Source of the DNA: Episyrphus balteatus
Lineage: Eukaryota > Arthropoda > Insecta > Diptera > Syrphidae
Direction: 5' to 3'
NCBI RefSeq assembly: GCF_945859705.1
Contig: NC_079134.1
Location: forward strand, 86,136,973 to 86,200,972
Length of the DNA: 64,000 nt
Shown in pieces: positions 28,750 to 40,146 of this stretch (positions are counted from its first letter, which is position 1; every line of letters starts with the position of its first letter). The position numbers and the translations under genes were made by a program. Below the pieces are notes generated by a model. It saw only the letters and a list, made by a program, of their open reading frames with translations, was not told where the DNA came from and searched no databases.

Positions 28750-30555
28750 GTTTGTTGTTTCATGTTGATTGTTAGGTGTTTGTTTTTTTGTTATTAAGTT
28801 GTTTGGATTGTTATTGGGGTGTTTGGTTGTTTGTTGGTCCTTGTTTGCTGTTTGGTGCTTGTTGCTTCTTTTTGTTTTTGTTGTACACATGAATACATTT
28901 AATCATTTAAAAAACTACTTCTTGGACACGTTATAGGAATAAGGGTGGGCTTAAAGTTTTAGTGGGGTTAACAGTAAAGTGGGTTTGAGTTTGTTTATAT
29001 GCAAAGTTTATTATAACTTAAACAATATGATGTATTTTGACGATCAAGTATCAACTTTTGAATCTACAAAATTTTATTATAGGTACATCTCCTGTTTCAA
29101 TTATCTCTCATGCTTTCTATTGACGGAACATAATATTGATTTCTGATTGTATGATAATTATCTCAGGATATTGAATATGAAATTAATAGAAATTTCGCAC
29201 AGTCATAGTTTATTTAATTACCTATCTACAGTATAAATTTAATTTATCTATCTATTAAAACAAAGAAGTTATAATCAAATGATTTTTCGTGTCGCTTTTT
29301 CGTTTCATCTTGTTTCAAATCACTACGATACTAAAGAAATTTTCACTTCAGAAACAAAACTGTCATAAGTACTCAAAAGTATTAAAAAACAATATAATTT
29401 TTAAAAATCTGAGTATTTTACAAAAAAAAAAAATATTTAATAAAAGTAAAGAAAATATTTGCTAAATACGCTTGAAAAATTCATATTTTCATATAAAGCC
29501 TACAAAAACAATTGCAATTTCTAATATTCTTTTTTATTCAAAATTCATCTAGGGCAAGTGGGTTGCACTATGTTGCATGAAAAAAAGTAATATTGGCAAC
29601 ATTTGTAACATAAAATAAGTGCCTTCTGGTATGTATATATATTTCCATAGTACTATCATGAAGACAAACGATCTTAGCAACTCTAGTAGTAGCTTAAAAA
29701 AGCAGAATTTGTATGAAATAAATGCACTGATCGCCACCTCAAAATAGTTGTGACTTAAAGTAATACTAAATTCGACTTCATGATAGTAGTATAGAAATAT
29801 ATATACAATGTGGTCAACTACGTCTGTAAGTTTGAGCAAGTTCAATTGAGACAGTAAATTTTGTGATTTTTCATCAAATGTTATCGTTCATGTTAATCGG
29901 TAGTATTTTTAGCATTTCTTTTTTTCTATAAGAGATAGTAAATATTCAAAAATATTTTCTGCGAAAGAAGTATGGTCGTAAAGATAACATTAAAAGAAAT
30001 AGATAGGTAGCTAAAAAAAGTGAAAAAAGAAGGTACCCGTTAAAGTTGCCAGAAAGATAAATGACTGGAGGAAGAACTAATGAAAATATTATCATACGTG
30101 TGTTATTATTGCAAATAGATTGCATTTAAAACAAAAGAAACAATTTGTCTACCAACAAAATTTGATAGGGCGGTCTTACCCTCATGTGGGCCAAGAAAGT
30201 TTTTTTTTTATGTTTTTTCAAAACGTATTATCTTCTTTTCAGTGTTTTTTTTTTATTAATTTTGAGAGTTTCTAAAAAGAATAATAAACTTAATGAAAAA
30301 AGACTATGGGCCATATTCATTGACGCTGTCTAAGTTATTACTAAAAAAGACTGGAGTTTATCCTTTTTAAATAACATTAAACCCCATTCTAAGATAAAAC
30401 GGCGTCAAAAAACGACTATTAATATGCCCCTTTATTTTAATTAGAAGAAGTTTTTTATTGGTTTTAAGACAGTCAAACACTGAAAAGCCAGACGGCCTTT
30501 CCCCACTTTCCCTAATAAGCTTTGAATGTTATCTTTCATTTAAAATCGCATTTAT
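28750..30555. other. AT-rich spacer with small hairpin repeats
   Basis: 29205-29370 is the inverted counterpart of 6525-6720. 29625-29665 and 29770-29812 form an inverted repeat (catagtactatcatgaag ... cttcatgatagtagtat). 30168-30250 resembles 1650-1730 inverted. 30307-30427 is a ~120 bp hairpin with ends GGGCCATATTCATTGACGCT and a similar complement, probably a short MITE. No gene is seen. Confidence 0.5.
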
Positions 30556-30556
30556 A

Positions 30557-31039
30557 ACACAGGTCGACAAAAATAAAAATATTTTTTGTGCTTGGGTTTG
30601 GCAGAGGAAAGCAAATACTGTTGCAAAGTAGGGAAATTTCACAAGAACTGCATATTTAATCGAAAACCGTAAGGATTTGGGCTGAAAAAGCTATCAAATT
30701 CTGAGAGATATTAAGTTTCGTTTGATCCATTATTTTCTAGACACCCTGTATATGCAACAAAATAATAAAAATACTATGCAAACAAATTAATTTAATGTTT
30801 CAATAAATAAAGAATTTCAATATGAATTAGTTTGGCTACAGTTTGGATACAGTTATTTTTGTAGATTAAAAATACCATCAGAGTGATTTACTTTTACCAT
30901 AAATATTGAAAATAGAAAGTATCTGCTGACCTCAAAAGTAAATTAAAAATAAAAAGAAAAATGTTTTCCAGATGAGTATCAATATATCTATCATAATTTC
31001 ATAGTCACAACCCAAGCACAAATTTCGTGTTGACCTGTG
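30557..31039. mobile_element. Short MITE with ~45 bp inverted ends
   Basis: Left ACACAGGTCGACA followed by gtgcttgggtt, right reverse complement CACAGGTCAACACGAAATTT and gtgcttgggtt. TA lies at the right border, and TA plus one base at the left. It contains GACACCCTGTATA at 30740-30752, resembling the end of the TA-type MITE at 15775, so a second relic may be nested inside. Confidence 0.55.
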
Positions 31040-31273
31040 TAATGATCAAAAATTAATTTTCGAATTTATAATTAATTGTATTTTAAGATTAATCCAGAGT
31101 TCAAAAATTAATTCATTTTATGACTAAAAGCCAAGAATTTTGCTTAGAATTAAAGATAAGGATAATTCAATTATTTTTCCTGAAGCTTGTAATTGACGCA
31201 CAATAATGTTTGATATGGATACATTTTTAATTTATCAAGTTTGCGAAAAAAAATTAATCATAACAGTTAAAAA

Positions 31274-32720
31274 GCTTTAGTTTTTTAAAAATTTTCAAGG
31301 TTTTTATTTTTTTTTTAATTTTATACATCATATTGCATTTCTATTGATATACAAATCCAGCAATTATTAGGGAAACTGTGAGCAATAATGCGCTGGTGGT
31401 TTACAATATTTCAACTTTTTCATAGATTTACCTATACAATTTTAAATTTTATGATATTTGAAAAATTAATTTGAAGCTCGTAGACATTATAAAGCAATAA
31501 TATTTTTTAGTGTAGTAACTAAAGCAAATTATTAGAAACCCCGGCCGAACAGATCTGATTTTGATGATCTTTTTTTTAAAACGTCGGCAATGAAATACTT
31601 TAAGGTCTATAGTTTAAAAATTGCCGATGAAATTAAATTTTTTTAAACAAAACCATTTTTTTTGCTTAAATTTCATAAGATAAATGATACTAAAGATTCT
31701 CTACGTAATTTAAGGAAAACAAATATATGGTAGTAAAAGACTATCTTTAATTTTCTCACGAACTGACTTCAAATGCAAACAAAATATTTTAAACCCAACG
31801 GCAGCACCTACAATATTTGCATACACTTTTTAAAAACAGAATCTCATTTCTATCTATATAAATTTAAATTCACTATATAATCACGACTTTTTGAAAAATT
31901 GGTCCTCAACTCAGAGTTTTGTAAAAAAAAAACCTTACTAAAAAATTTTAAATGGCTTTTTTTCAAACTTTTCCTGGTAATATTTGAATTTATTTTGAAA
32001 AAAAATTTGGGCCATAGATATTATCAGATGAATTCCGAAGAGGAAAAGGTAATATTTATTACAGATTTGAAAAAAAAATTAAAAATTACTTCATTTTCAT
32101 TGGATTTTTTGATAAAAACAGAATTTGTGCATTAAAATAATTGATTTTCTCAAAGACTTTGGCAAATAAGAACTTTAAACTTTTGCTATTTAACTTTCAA
32201 CAATAAGGGCTATTGAATGGTGAAAAAATAACTTTATATTTAAATGTTGAACTTAAAAAAAATTAGCTAATTTAAAAAAAAAATTAGTTAATTTTTCCTT
32301 TTATAATTTCAAATCTTAAAAAATGTGGCAAAGAAAATTTGAAAAATAAATGCAATTTATATTACGAAAAAGTTTTTAAAAGGACGTGTTAAATGTTTTA
32401 AATTATTTCTTATTTCAAATATTGCCACTTTTGGAGTTTTAGTTACTCTACTATATTGGACAATATTAATGAACATTCTGAGTACTATTTTAAATGAAAA
32501 TAAAAACTTTTAATGCAGCTGGTCAGAATAAGCGAGAGAAAAACATTTTATTTTTCAAATAAAACCTTCAAAAATTATGGTAATTTTCAGGATTATTATT
32601 TGATCAAAATACATACAGTGACCCTTAAATATCATGATCTATTTGAGAACCCATTTATTGTGATTTAAAAATAAAAATACCGAAGTAATAAGTGGATTTC
32701 TGAAATCAAATCAGAGTTTT
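31274..32720. repeat. Direct repeat B (1.45 kb)
   Basis: Near-identical to repeat A at 27219-28749, with the ~84 bp deletion noted there. Its left border extends to 31257 (atcataacagttaaaa), the same sequence that borders the (ATCT)n array at 26221, showing that repeat A was split by the foldback element at 26243-27180. Confidence 0.9.
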
Positions 32721-32734
32721 TAGAGTATGAATTT

Positions 32735-33200
32735 TTTCCGACAAAATACCTTGAATTTTGCTTAGCTTACCTTGCTTACCTTGAATTTAGCTTAGCATAT
32801 TTCAATTATTTTTCAAGACGCTTGTAATTGACATACAATAAAGTTGATAAGTCAAATTAAGCATACGTTTGTGTAGAAAAATAGTAAATTAGATATTTAA
32901 TTAATGCATAAGAAAAGTAATCAAAGCGGTAAAAAATGTAGTACTTAGTCTGTTTTTTCTATATAACCCTTTATTGCTTTATTTTTTTAAGAATTTTGTA
33001 AGATTTTATTTTTTTAATTTTATATGTGATATTACCTTTCCATTGATACCTCAATCAGATAAATCAAGCAAGTATCAAAGAAACTGTGACAAATCATGTG
33101 TAGGTAGATTGTAATATTTTAAATTTTCTTATTTCTTGAAAAAAAAAAAAAAAACAAAAAAATATTATTATGTAATTTTTTTTTACAACTTTTTTGTTTA
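32735..33200. repeat. Diverged third copy of repeat A/B family
   Basis: 32740-33140 follows the order of 31130-31440 with roughly 70-75 percent similarity: gcttgtaattgac, acaataa, tagttttttaa-like, a ttttaatttta block, catattgcatttctattgat versus gatattacctttccattgat, gaaactgtgagcaa versus gaaactgtgacaaa. This shows that the A/B sequence is an old family and that the A/B pair arose by recent duplication. Confidence 0.6.
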
Positions 33201-33379
33201 AAAATCAATAAAATTATAGCACCATGTTATAGCTTGTTACATAAGCTAGAATTTGAGATTTAATTTATATCTGTAAGTTTTGTAGAAAAAAAGTTTTAAT
33301 TTTTTAAAGTCAATCAAATTTTACAAAAAAAGCCAAAAAAAAAACACTTTTTTTCTTTTCTTTTATCAATATATCGATT

Positions 33380-34870
33380 TTTTAATATGAAAAGCTTAGA
33401 AAAAAATTATACAATTAAAAAGCTTATAAAATTTCCTAAGGAATAAAGCCATATTAAAATTTTAAGAATGATCAAAAGGTATGAAAATAATTTATTGAAA
33501 ACAATCATTTTCATCAAAAAAAGCAAAAAAAAAACCTATAAATTTATCTTCACACGTCATTTATTCAATTTTTTTTAATGACAAGCTATAAAAAATTTTA
33601 TACCATCTAAAAGCTTATTGTCTTAGCTTAATATATATATATATATCAGGTCTATGAGACATCTACAAAAAGAGCTAGAATTCTTTGAACTCAATGTATT
33701 TTCATCAAAAAAAGCAAAAAAACATTTATTTTTTTCTTCTCATTCTATTAAATCAATTTTTTTCAATGGCAACCTATAAACATTTTTATATCACGTTAAA
33801 GCTTATTGTTTCACCTTTCACATGACGGTTCAATCTTATTTCCAAGTTGCCTACAAGAAAAGTTAGAATTTTTTAAAGTCAACCATGTCGAATTTAAAGA
33901 CTGAGATTACGGTACTTCCTACACTGGTGACTGTTCATGATCAACAGATCTCCACTGGTGTTTTGAGGTTTTTCGCAAGTTTCTTGATCTAACATTGTGT
34001 AGCTTGTAGTGAATGTACCGCTAAGTGTGATATACCAAATGAAAGGGAATTGTATCAGGATGCTCATAAAAGTTTAATAAAATTTCTATCTGCTCTATAT
34101 CAAAAGTTATAACCTGTTGAATTCCAACATTTTATTTTACCGTTATCTCAAAATTGTGTGTACGAAATTGATTGAAATTTTGTACACATATAGTCCTACC
34201 AATAGTCTATCAACCCTGTATTCATTTATGAGCTAAGAAAAATAAAAAATAAAAATAAAAAACGGTTAAAAACGGGAAAAAATGACCAAAAAACTTGGCC
34301 CAAAAAAACTTCTTCGTTCCGATTTAGATGGAAAATTTCATTCAACGGTTCCAATTTTTTGCACATACACTCATACATACTCCTATACACCCTATAAGTT
34401 TCAGAGCACTCGGAAATATTTCTAAAAATAAAAACTCACCCAATTTTAACACGCAAAAAATAGGTGTTTTTCAAAACTCTCTATCTCAAAAACTACTCAT
34501 TTTAAAAAAAAATCCCAACACACATCTCGACTATTTTTCCACCACCTATCCATTGGTATACTCAGAATTCCCCAGAAAAATTCCCCTCTCCCAAAATCAC
34601 CCCTTTCTCAACTTGCCCCGATTTGGTAAGCTTTTCAAAACCTAACGATTTCTTATAGTTTTAAATTTTTTAAAATTTTTTACCAAAGGTTCATTAACAT
34701 AAAAAATGATTATCTATCTATTGCAAAAAAAAAATCAACTCTCTACAACAACGCATTTAGATTTTAGACAATTTTTTCAATTTGCCATTTTGCCCCTTTT
34801 TGCCATATTTAATGTGCGATTTGGATAAAAACCTTTCTTAGTGCAAACCGCTTCACCTATACCTATCATA
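33380..34870. repeat. Dispersed repeat, copy 2 of the 1-1480 family
   Basis: Runs parallel to 1-1480 in the same orientation (see that entry). The 105-codon frame at 34328-34645 lies inside it and is not conserved in copy 1, so it is not a gene. 34871-35060 adds a short (TTA)n run near 34975-34995. Confidence 0.7.
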
Positions 34871-35189
34871 TACCATTGAGTTTGAAAATTTTTATTTATT
34901 TCCCATATAGAGCCAGTGATTATGTGAATGGTCAAAAAAAAAAAATCAACGCATTTATAATATAAAATAAATAATTATTATTATTATTATTATTAGGTTG
35001 CCTATTTGCATTATAACTAGTATTTTTTTATCGATAGTGATCGAATAGGGGCTGTTATTATTATTTTTGTTGTTCTAGGCTGCCACGATGTATTAAAATT
35101 GTTTGGTCTATAGTACTCAAATGATGGGATCTAGGTTGCCAAGATGTGTTTGGGTTCATTGGTCTTTTCTTTTGTATAGCAGTGTCAGT

Positions 35190-36355
35190 GTTATAGGGCT
35201 GTAAAAGTAACGACAAAATGAGTAACCACATGTATACGTTACTTTTGATACTAGTACCCACATCAATAATATCGTTACTCGTTACTTTCGTATGCTTCGT
35301 ATATTTCGTATGCTTCGTATGTTTCGTTACTTTCGTTACTTTCGCATGCTTCGTACTTTTCGTATATTTCATGTATTTGATACGTTTCGTATGTTTGGTA
35401 TTTTAAGTATGTTTCGTACGTTGATATAAGAGTGAAAATTTTTTTTTTTTTTTTGAAAAAAAAAAACAAAAACAATATAATCTAAGCTACATTTTAAAAC
35501 CATAAACATTAATTTTTAAAACCATAAACATTAATTTAAGTTGCGGCCGGCGTTCTCATGTTATAAGAGTTTGAAAGTAGCTATACTGATTTTTTTCGAT
35601 TTTTTTTTTAATCAAACGTGGAAACTTTTTTTTATTTTTTTGACAAAACTTTTGTAATTTTTGTTTTTATCCTTTCAGTAATCTCATCACAATTCTTTAG
35701 AGACGTTTATTTCAAAAGGAAATCGCGCAGATCTCGGAATATTAGCACTTCAAAACAACCATGTCGAACAATTTTTCATTTTTTTTCTATTGACAGTGAT
35801 TTTCAAACCTCGTTTTCTCGGCTTTTTTTTTAGTTGAAAATTTTGCACTGAAAATTAACAAATTTTTTCAAAAACCAAAAGACTTTTGTACATTCTTAAG
35901 CTACATTTCAAGACCATTAACAAAAAGCACATAAACACATTGACATTGGTTGCGGCATGGGTATATTTCGGTCACATAGAGAAAATACTAAAACGTCTCT
36001 TTTGATATTTCTGTATACATTATTATCGATAACTCAACTATACCTTAGCACTACTGTTTTATCGAAGCAAAAGTAAACTCCAGATAAAGTTAGCATTCCG
36101 ACTACGGTAATTATATCGAAAGGAGATGCTAAATGCGCCAAATTGAGTGTATCACTTCGTTTCGTATCTCATATATCGGATGATTTAGTATTGAAATTGG
36201 AATGGGGTCGTTACTCGTATGTTTCGTTACTTCAGTACCCAGTAACGAAACATGCGAGTAACGATACTGTTTAGAAAGTAACGTTTCGTTACTCGTTACT
36301 GAAGCAAATACCCGCATTTAAGTAACGAATACATACGATTTGCTACAGCTCCTGA
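35190..36355. mobile_element. Probable hAT-type non-autonomous element
   Basis: Left end AGGGCTGTAAAAGTAACG and right end reverse complement AGGAGCTGTAGCAAATCG give short imperfect TIRs. Near both ends the motif cgttac/gtaacg and cgtatg/catacg is repeated many times in both orientations (35215-35425 and 36200-36340), as expected for subterminal transposase-binding repeats of hAT elements. The middle (35430-36190) is AT-rich without transposase. It interrupts the gag relic: gag-like sequence stands on its right (36355 upward) and possibly resumes on its left (35061-35185 on the minus strand). A clean 8 bp duplication was not found. The K-V-T-K-H-T-rich frames here are repeat artefacts. Confidence 0.55.
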
Positions 36356-37011
36356 TAGAGATAGTAGGTATTTATTTTGTTGTGTATTAAGTTTAGGAGT
36401 AAGGGATTTATTATAAGGATTATACTGTGCGTATTCACACTCATGTAAAATAGTGATTGCACTTTCTAAGCTTTGCGGATTCCTGCAACATATCAGTGAA
36501 CGCATTGGTTCGGGAATTTTATTTCTAAAAATAACTAGAGCGGAATGTTTATTATTTTCTATGTTTGTTTCGATTATTGTATGACCTTCTTTTTTAAATA
36601 AAAGTTTATTTTTATATTTAATCGTCTCAAAGTAGTTTTTATTTCAATAAAGAAGTCTACGCTGTTTGTTTTAAATTGAACGGACCTAAGTTCGACAAAT
36701 AGCTCCTCGAGTGTAAGTCTGTCACCGAAGTTGCTAATAAGTGTTGCCTTTATATCAGGCCATGAAGTTATATGAGAGTTTGTCTCTAGTACTTCCCTCG
36801 ATTTACCTTTTACTTTTGATTCTAAGTTATCAGAAAAGATACTTTGAGAGAGTTGGTCATAATTTGACCAAAATAGGGTGGATCCAAATCTATACAATTT
36901 TGTAGTTCTCTATAATCATTAATTCCTCCTTACGTGACCTTTTCAGTAAAATAAATTTTACTCTTTTCGTGGGCTATAGGTCTTTCTTTAATATATTCTA
37001 ATTCGTAGATA

Positions 37012-37058
37012 CCAGTCGACGTTTCGGGTATGCTTATACCGACCCTTCTTCAGGACTA
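37012..37058 (-). ncRNA. Hammerhead-ribozyme-like motif, left Penelope repeat
   Basis: Minus strand: AGTC, core CTGAAGA, a stem II region beginning AGGGTC and ending ATACCC, GAAA, then CGTC and GACT. AGTC pairs with GACT (stem I), and GGGT pairs with ACCC. The A of GAAA and the U before the cleavage-site C would form a one-pair stem III with a CG loop. Such minimal type-I hammerheads are known from Penelope-like elements. Stem II here is less regular than in the right copy. Confidence 0.6.
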
Positions 37059-37307
37059 ATATTCGTCTTAAATATATTAAATCTTTGTTAACCACTAAGG
37101 TTTTAAACTTCTTCGAAATTTGCTTGCCTTTGCTTTTAATATTTTAAAACTTCAATTATTGAAGTCTTGAAAAAGACTTTCGTTTTTATCAAAACTTCAA
37201 AATAATGAAGTTTAATAATTTCTATTTGATAAGAAATTCAAATTTTTTTTTTTTTATCAAAACAAAAACAAATCTTACCTAAATTTCTGGTCAAAAAAGA
37301 TAAAAAT

Positions 37308-39020
37308 TTAATCTAACATACTTCTTTGGACAAACTGACTATAAATATTACTAAGTCCCTCACAATCTGATCTCCTGTTAACAGTATTATCTGTATCTAA
37401 AATATGCAACATTTCTAGCAACATTCTCTTTCTATAGTGTTTTTCCGTCTGTAAAATGTCTACGTTATTGAAATCTGGTCTATGTCCTTCATCTATACAA
37501 TGTAAAGCTAACGCTGTTTTTTGCGACTGTCCACTATTTATATCTGATCTATGACCAGCTATTCGATTCTTAAGTTTCTGCATAGAAGTGCCCTACATAA
37601 ACTGAAGGGCAATTGTTTGTCCCATCACCTAAGCATTTAATTTTATATACAATGCTCGATTTTTCATTTTTGGAAAATTCACCTTTAAAATTCGAGAACA
37701 ATGAAGTTCTTAAATAGTCCAGTGCATTTATAATTTGACCCAGCAGTTTGTACCACCCCCAAATTTTTTTTGCTCATTCGATAGAGCACCGCCATCTTGG
37801 ATTTTAGTTTTTGTTAAATATCTCGATTTCTATTTATCCTACATAAAAGTTGTGTATACAAAAAAAAGTTGTATAGCAGAGTTGTAGAAAATTTTAAGGC
37901 GAATAATCTTTTCTCGATACGTTTTTTCATAATTTTGATAAAAAGTGCTCAAATCTTTAAAATTGTCATTTTTTCGGTTTTTTTTTACTTTGTTGGCTTG
38001 TAACTTTTTTAATATTCAGAATACCGAAAAAGTGTTCATAACATAAAAGACGCGAAATTTAATTGCCTACGTTTCTTGTTAACACAACTTTTATGTAGGA
38101 TAAATAGAAATCGAGATATTCAACAAAAACTAAAATCCAAGATGGAGGCCGAAAGGTGAATTTCACGAGTGCGAAAAATCAGGGTAATGATATTCAGCCA
38201 ATGCTCTATCGAATGAGCAAAAAAAATTTGTGGCTGGTACAAACTGCTGGGTCGCCCATAAATGAACATCATAAATGCACTGGACTAAAAGTATTTACCG
38301 ATTTAAATGCTAAGCGAACGTTTTCTTTATTCATTATAGGAACATTTAACATTCTATTGGAAAGATTTGGAATATATAGAACACTTTTGTATGATAACTG
38401 TGTAACATTTGTTAATAAATTTGTTTGAACCAGCGGATTAAAATGTTGGTTCAATAATGTTTTTATTTTATTTAAAAGAAATGAATTTGAAAGTAAAGTA
38501 TCCATGATGATTTTAATGTTCTTTTGACGAAAGACAATGTCACTGATATCCAATACTATCTTAATAAAATTTTTTGCTGCATTGATAAGGCTGTTTGGAA
38601 TTATAATTTATAAGTCGACCCGAAGATGTTGGTTTTTTATACCAATCAAATATCAATTTGTTATTTTTTCTTATAACCATCACATCTAGATATGGAAGTT
38701 CTCTATTATTTTCATACTCAACAGTGAATTGAATTTTTGGATGAAAAGAATTTAAAGCAGTTAGAGTAGAATTAACATGACTAGATTTCAGGATTATAAA
38801 AATGTCATCGACATACTTCGTTATTATTTGTGGCTTATCTGCAATTTTATCAAAAACGTCATCTAATAAAGCTTCCATAACAATATCTGCTAATATTGGA
38901 GAAGCTGGACTTCCCATGGGAACTCCTTGTTTCTGCTGATAAAAATGTTTATCGAATTCTAAATAATTGTTGTCAATTACATAAAAACGTAACATCTCCA
39001 AAAATTTTAATTTTGGAATT
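37308..39020 (-). pseudogene. Penelope-type reverse transcriptase + GIY-YIG endonuclease
   Basis: Minus-strand reading: the RT core 39020-38561 has QGVPMGSPASPILADIVMEA and the catalytic KYVDDIFII, then PYLDVMVIR and WYKKPTSSGRLINY. 38553-38290 continues with FRQKNIKIIMDTLL and YIPNLSNRM. After a MITE (37717-38285) the linker leads to IVYKIKC and VYVG (GIY and YIG elements) near 37640-37590, then a one-base frameshift. Then come KNRIAGHRSDI, TALALHCIDEGHRPDFNNV, TEKHYRKRMLLEMLHI (catalytic Glu) and a VNRRSD motif, ending at the stop near 37308. The order RT then GIY-YIG is the hallmark of Penelope elements. It is dead: truncated RT, frameshifts and an insertion. Confidence 0.9.
37717..38285. 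mobile_element. 569 bp palindromic MITE inside the Penelope element
   Basis: Ends GTCCAGTGCATTTAT and its complement, TA at 37715-37716 and 38286-38287. Long arms (cagcagtttgtacca, gctcattcgatagagca, atccaagatgg, tagaaatcgagatatt and complements) surround a ~200 bp centre. It splits the Penelope reading frame between the RT tail and the GIY-YIG linker. TA target fits Tc1/mariner-type MITEs. Confidence 0.85.
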
Positions 39021-39183
39021 CTTGTTTATTGTGAAGTTTCCATTACTTTGAAGTTTTGATAAAAACGAAAGTCAAGACTTCAATTATTGAAGTTTTAAAA
39101 TATTAAAAGCAAAGGCAAGCGAATTTCAAAGAAGTTTAAAACCTTAGTGGTTAACAAAGATTTAATATATTTAACACGAATAT

Positions 39184-39227
39184 TAGTCCTGAAGAAGGGT
39201 ATAAGTATACCCGAAACGTCGACTGGT
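39184..39227 (+). ncRNA. Hammerhead-ribozyme-like motif, right Penelope repeat
   Basis: Plus strand: AGTC, core CTGAAGA, perfect stem II GGGTAT/ATACCC with a four-base loop, GAAA, CGTC, GACT. All conserved core positions of a hammerhead are present (CUGANGA, GAAA, UH at the predicted cleavage site after CGUC). Stem III is extremely short, as described for Penelope hammerheads, where activity can depend on dimers. It faces opposite to the left copy. Confidence 0.7.
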
Positions 39228-39848
39228 ATCTACGAATTAGAATATATTAAAGAAAGACCTACCTATAGGAAATTAAAAAAAATGTTAATTAGTATTTTAC
39301 CTCATAATTTAGTGGGGCGTATTACACTCACTGTACTGGGGCGTTTTGTAAATTTCGAAGTGCAATACGCGCATGCAAAAATATAGCAACCCAAACTGAT
39401 TTCAAGGAATTACCAAAGAAGAACTAAGAAGCCCATTTTTTTAACTTTCTAAATATATGTATCAATTTGATATGGTCTTTATACTTTCCGAAAAAATGAA
39501 ATTTTGTCTGCGGTCTCCGCAATATGTTTTGGTGCCAAATTTTTGTTTTGCAGTTTTTTTCTTTTCAGGACACACAGAATACTACAACTCAATAACACAA
39601 TTGACGAGCAACTTAAATTAGTTTGAGCGGGGCGTTTTGTAAACTGGGGCGTATTGTATAGTTTTACCCTATAGCCCACGAAAAGAGTAAAATTTATGTT
39701 CTCTATAATCTCCGTTGAAATCAGGGAGTTTTGAGATGTATTTTAATGGATCTATATTTAATTTTAGCATTTTCTCTTTATTATTATCTGTTCTTTCTGA
39801 GAAAAAATTTCCTAATATATCGGAAATTTGACTACTTCTTTCTCTTAA

Positions 39849-40070
39849 CCCTTTGCTCCCGGATAAAAATTACAAATATTTTGAAAAAAGTTTTGATATT
39901 TTCTAATTACACACTAAAATGAAAAAATAATGATTGTACTAGTAATAACATTGTATAAGGAATATTTTGAGCTGAGAGTACGAAAGGAGAAGTCCATTTT
40001 TTTATAAAAAAAAACACTCACAAAGTAATGAGTAGGTGGTTTCATGCTGAAACCACTAGGAAGCAAAGGG
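39849..40070. mobile_element. 222 bp piggyBac-type MITE with TTAA duplication
   Basis: TTAA at 39845-39848 and 40071-40074 flank ends CCCTTTGCTCCCGG and, reverse complemented, CCCTTTGCTTCCTAG. TTAA target sites and CCC ends are typical of piggyBac transposons. The element interrupts the gag relic; with one TTAA left, the flanking gag frames are in phase, which confirms the borders. No coding content. Confidence 0.88.
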
Positions 40071-40146
40071 TTAAATCCTCTATTTGTTGTGCTATCTCGT
40101 TATTTTCTTCTAAAATATTTTCATCTAAATTTCCTGTATCAGACAT

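Larger units (their letters stand above)
36918..39697 (-). mobile_element. Penelope-like retroelement with inverted terminal repeats
   Basis: The insertion is bounded by a 13 bp duplication GTTCTCTATAATC (36905-36917 and 39698-39710) of gag sequence. Inside, a Penelope-type RT and GIY-YIG endonuclease relic lies on the minus strand. It is flanked by terminal repeats in inverted orientation: about 36938-37215 on the left and 39045-39265 plus 39675-39697 on the right. LTR-like repeats in direct or inverted order are a known trait of Penelope elements. The right arm is interrupted by ~405 bp (39266-39670) not present in the left arm. The RT N-terminal part is missing, so the copy is 5'-truncated. 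Confidence 0.9.
36340..40146 (-). pseudogene. Gypsy/errantivirus-type gag relic split by insertions
   Basis: On the minus strand a gag frame starts at ATG 40146-40144 and runs to 40075. It resumes at 39844-39711 (contains LKLNIDPLKYISKLPDFNGD), again at 36917-36585 (contains SWPDIKATLISNFGDR and LRSVQFKTNSVDFF), and after a frameshift near 36585 at 36580-36350 (contains FRNKIPEPMRSLICC and SLESAITILHECEYA). Segments parallel the gag at 48764-49810 of the intact errantivirus (LELNPLKYIERLSTFDGK, WADIKAILIQNFGG), so it is a capsid-type gag of the same broad group. Between the segments lie a piggyBac-type MITE, a Penelope-like element and, at the 3' side, a probable hAT-type element; pol is not found. 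No function is expected. Confidence 0.85.

Noticed and set aside
29549..29845. 98-codon minus-strand frame with hydrophobic stretches
   Set aside because: Hydrophobicity follows from A/T-rich codons; it spans a small inverted repeat and has no start context or family features.
27219..32720. Direct repeats A and B as LTRs of one retrotransposon
   Set aside because: They lack TG...CA ends and a target duplication, the 2.5 kb between them has no gag or pol, and an independent diverged third copy exists.
34328..34645. 105-codon frame on the plus strand
   Set aside because: Lies in a dispersed non-coding repeat; the parallel copy at 1-1480 does not keep the frame, and there are no protein features.
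35061..35475. Lys/Thr/His- and Glu/Tyr-rich frames on the minus strand and Phe/Val-rich frame on the plus strand
   Set aside because: They read through cgtatg/cgttac subterminal repeats of the probable hAT-type element. Only the end of the first (35061-35185) might be old gag.
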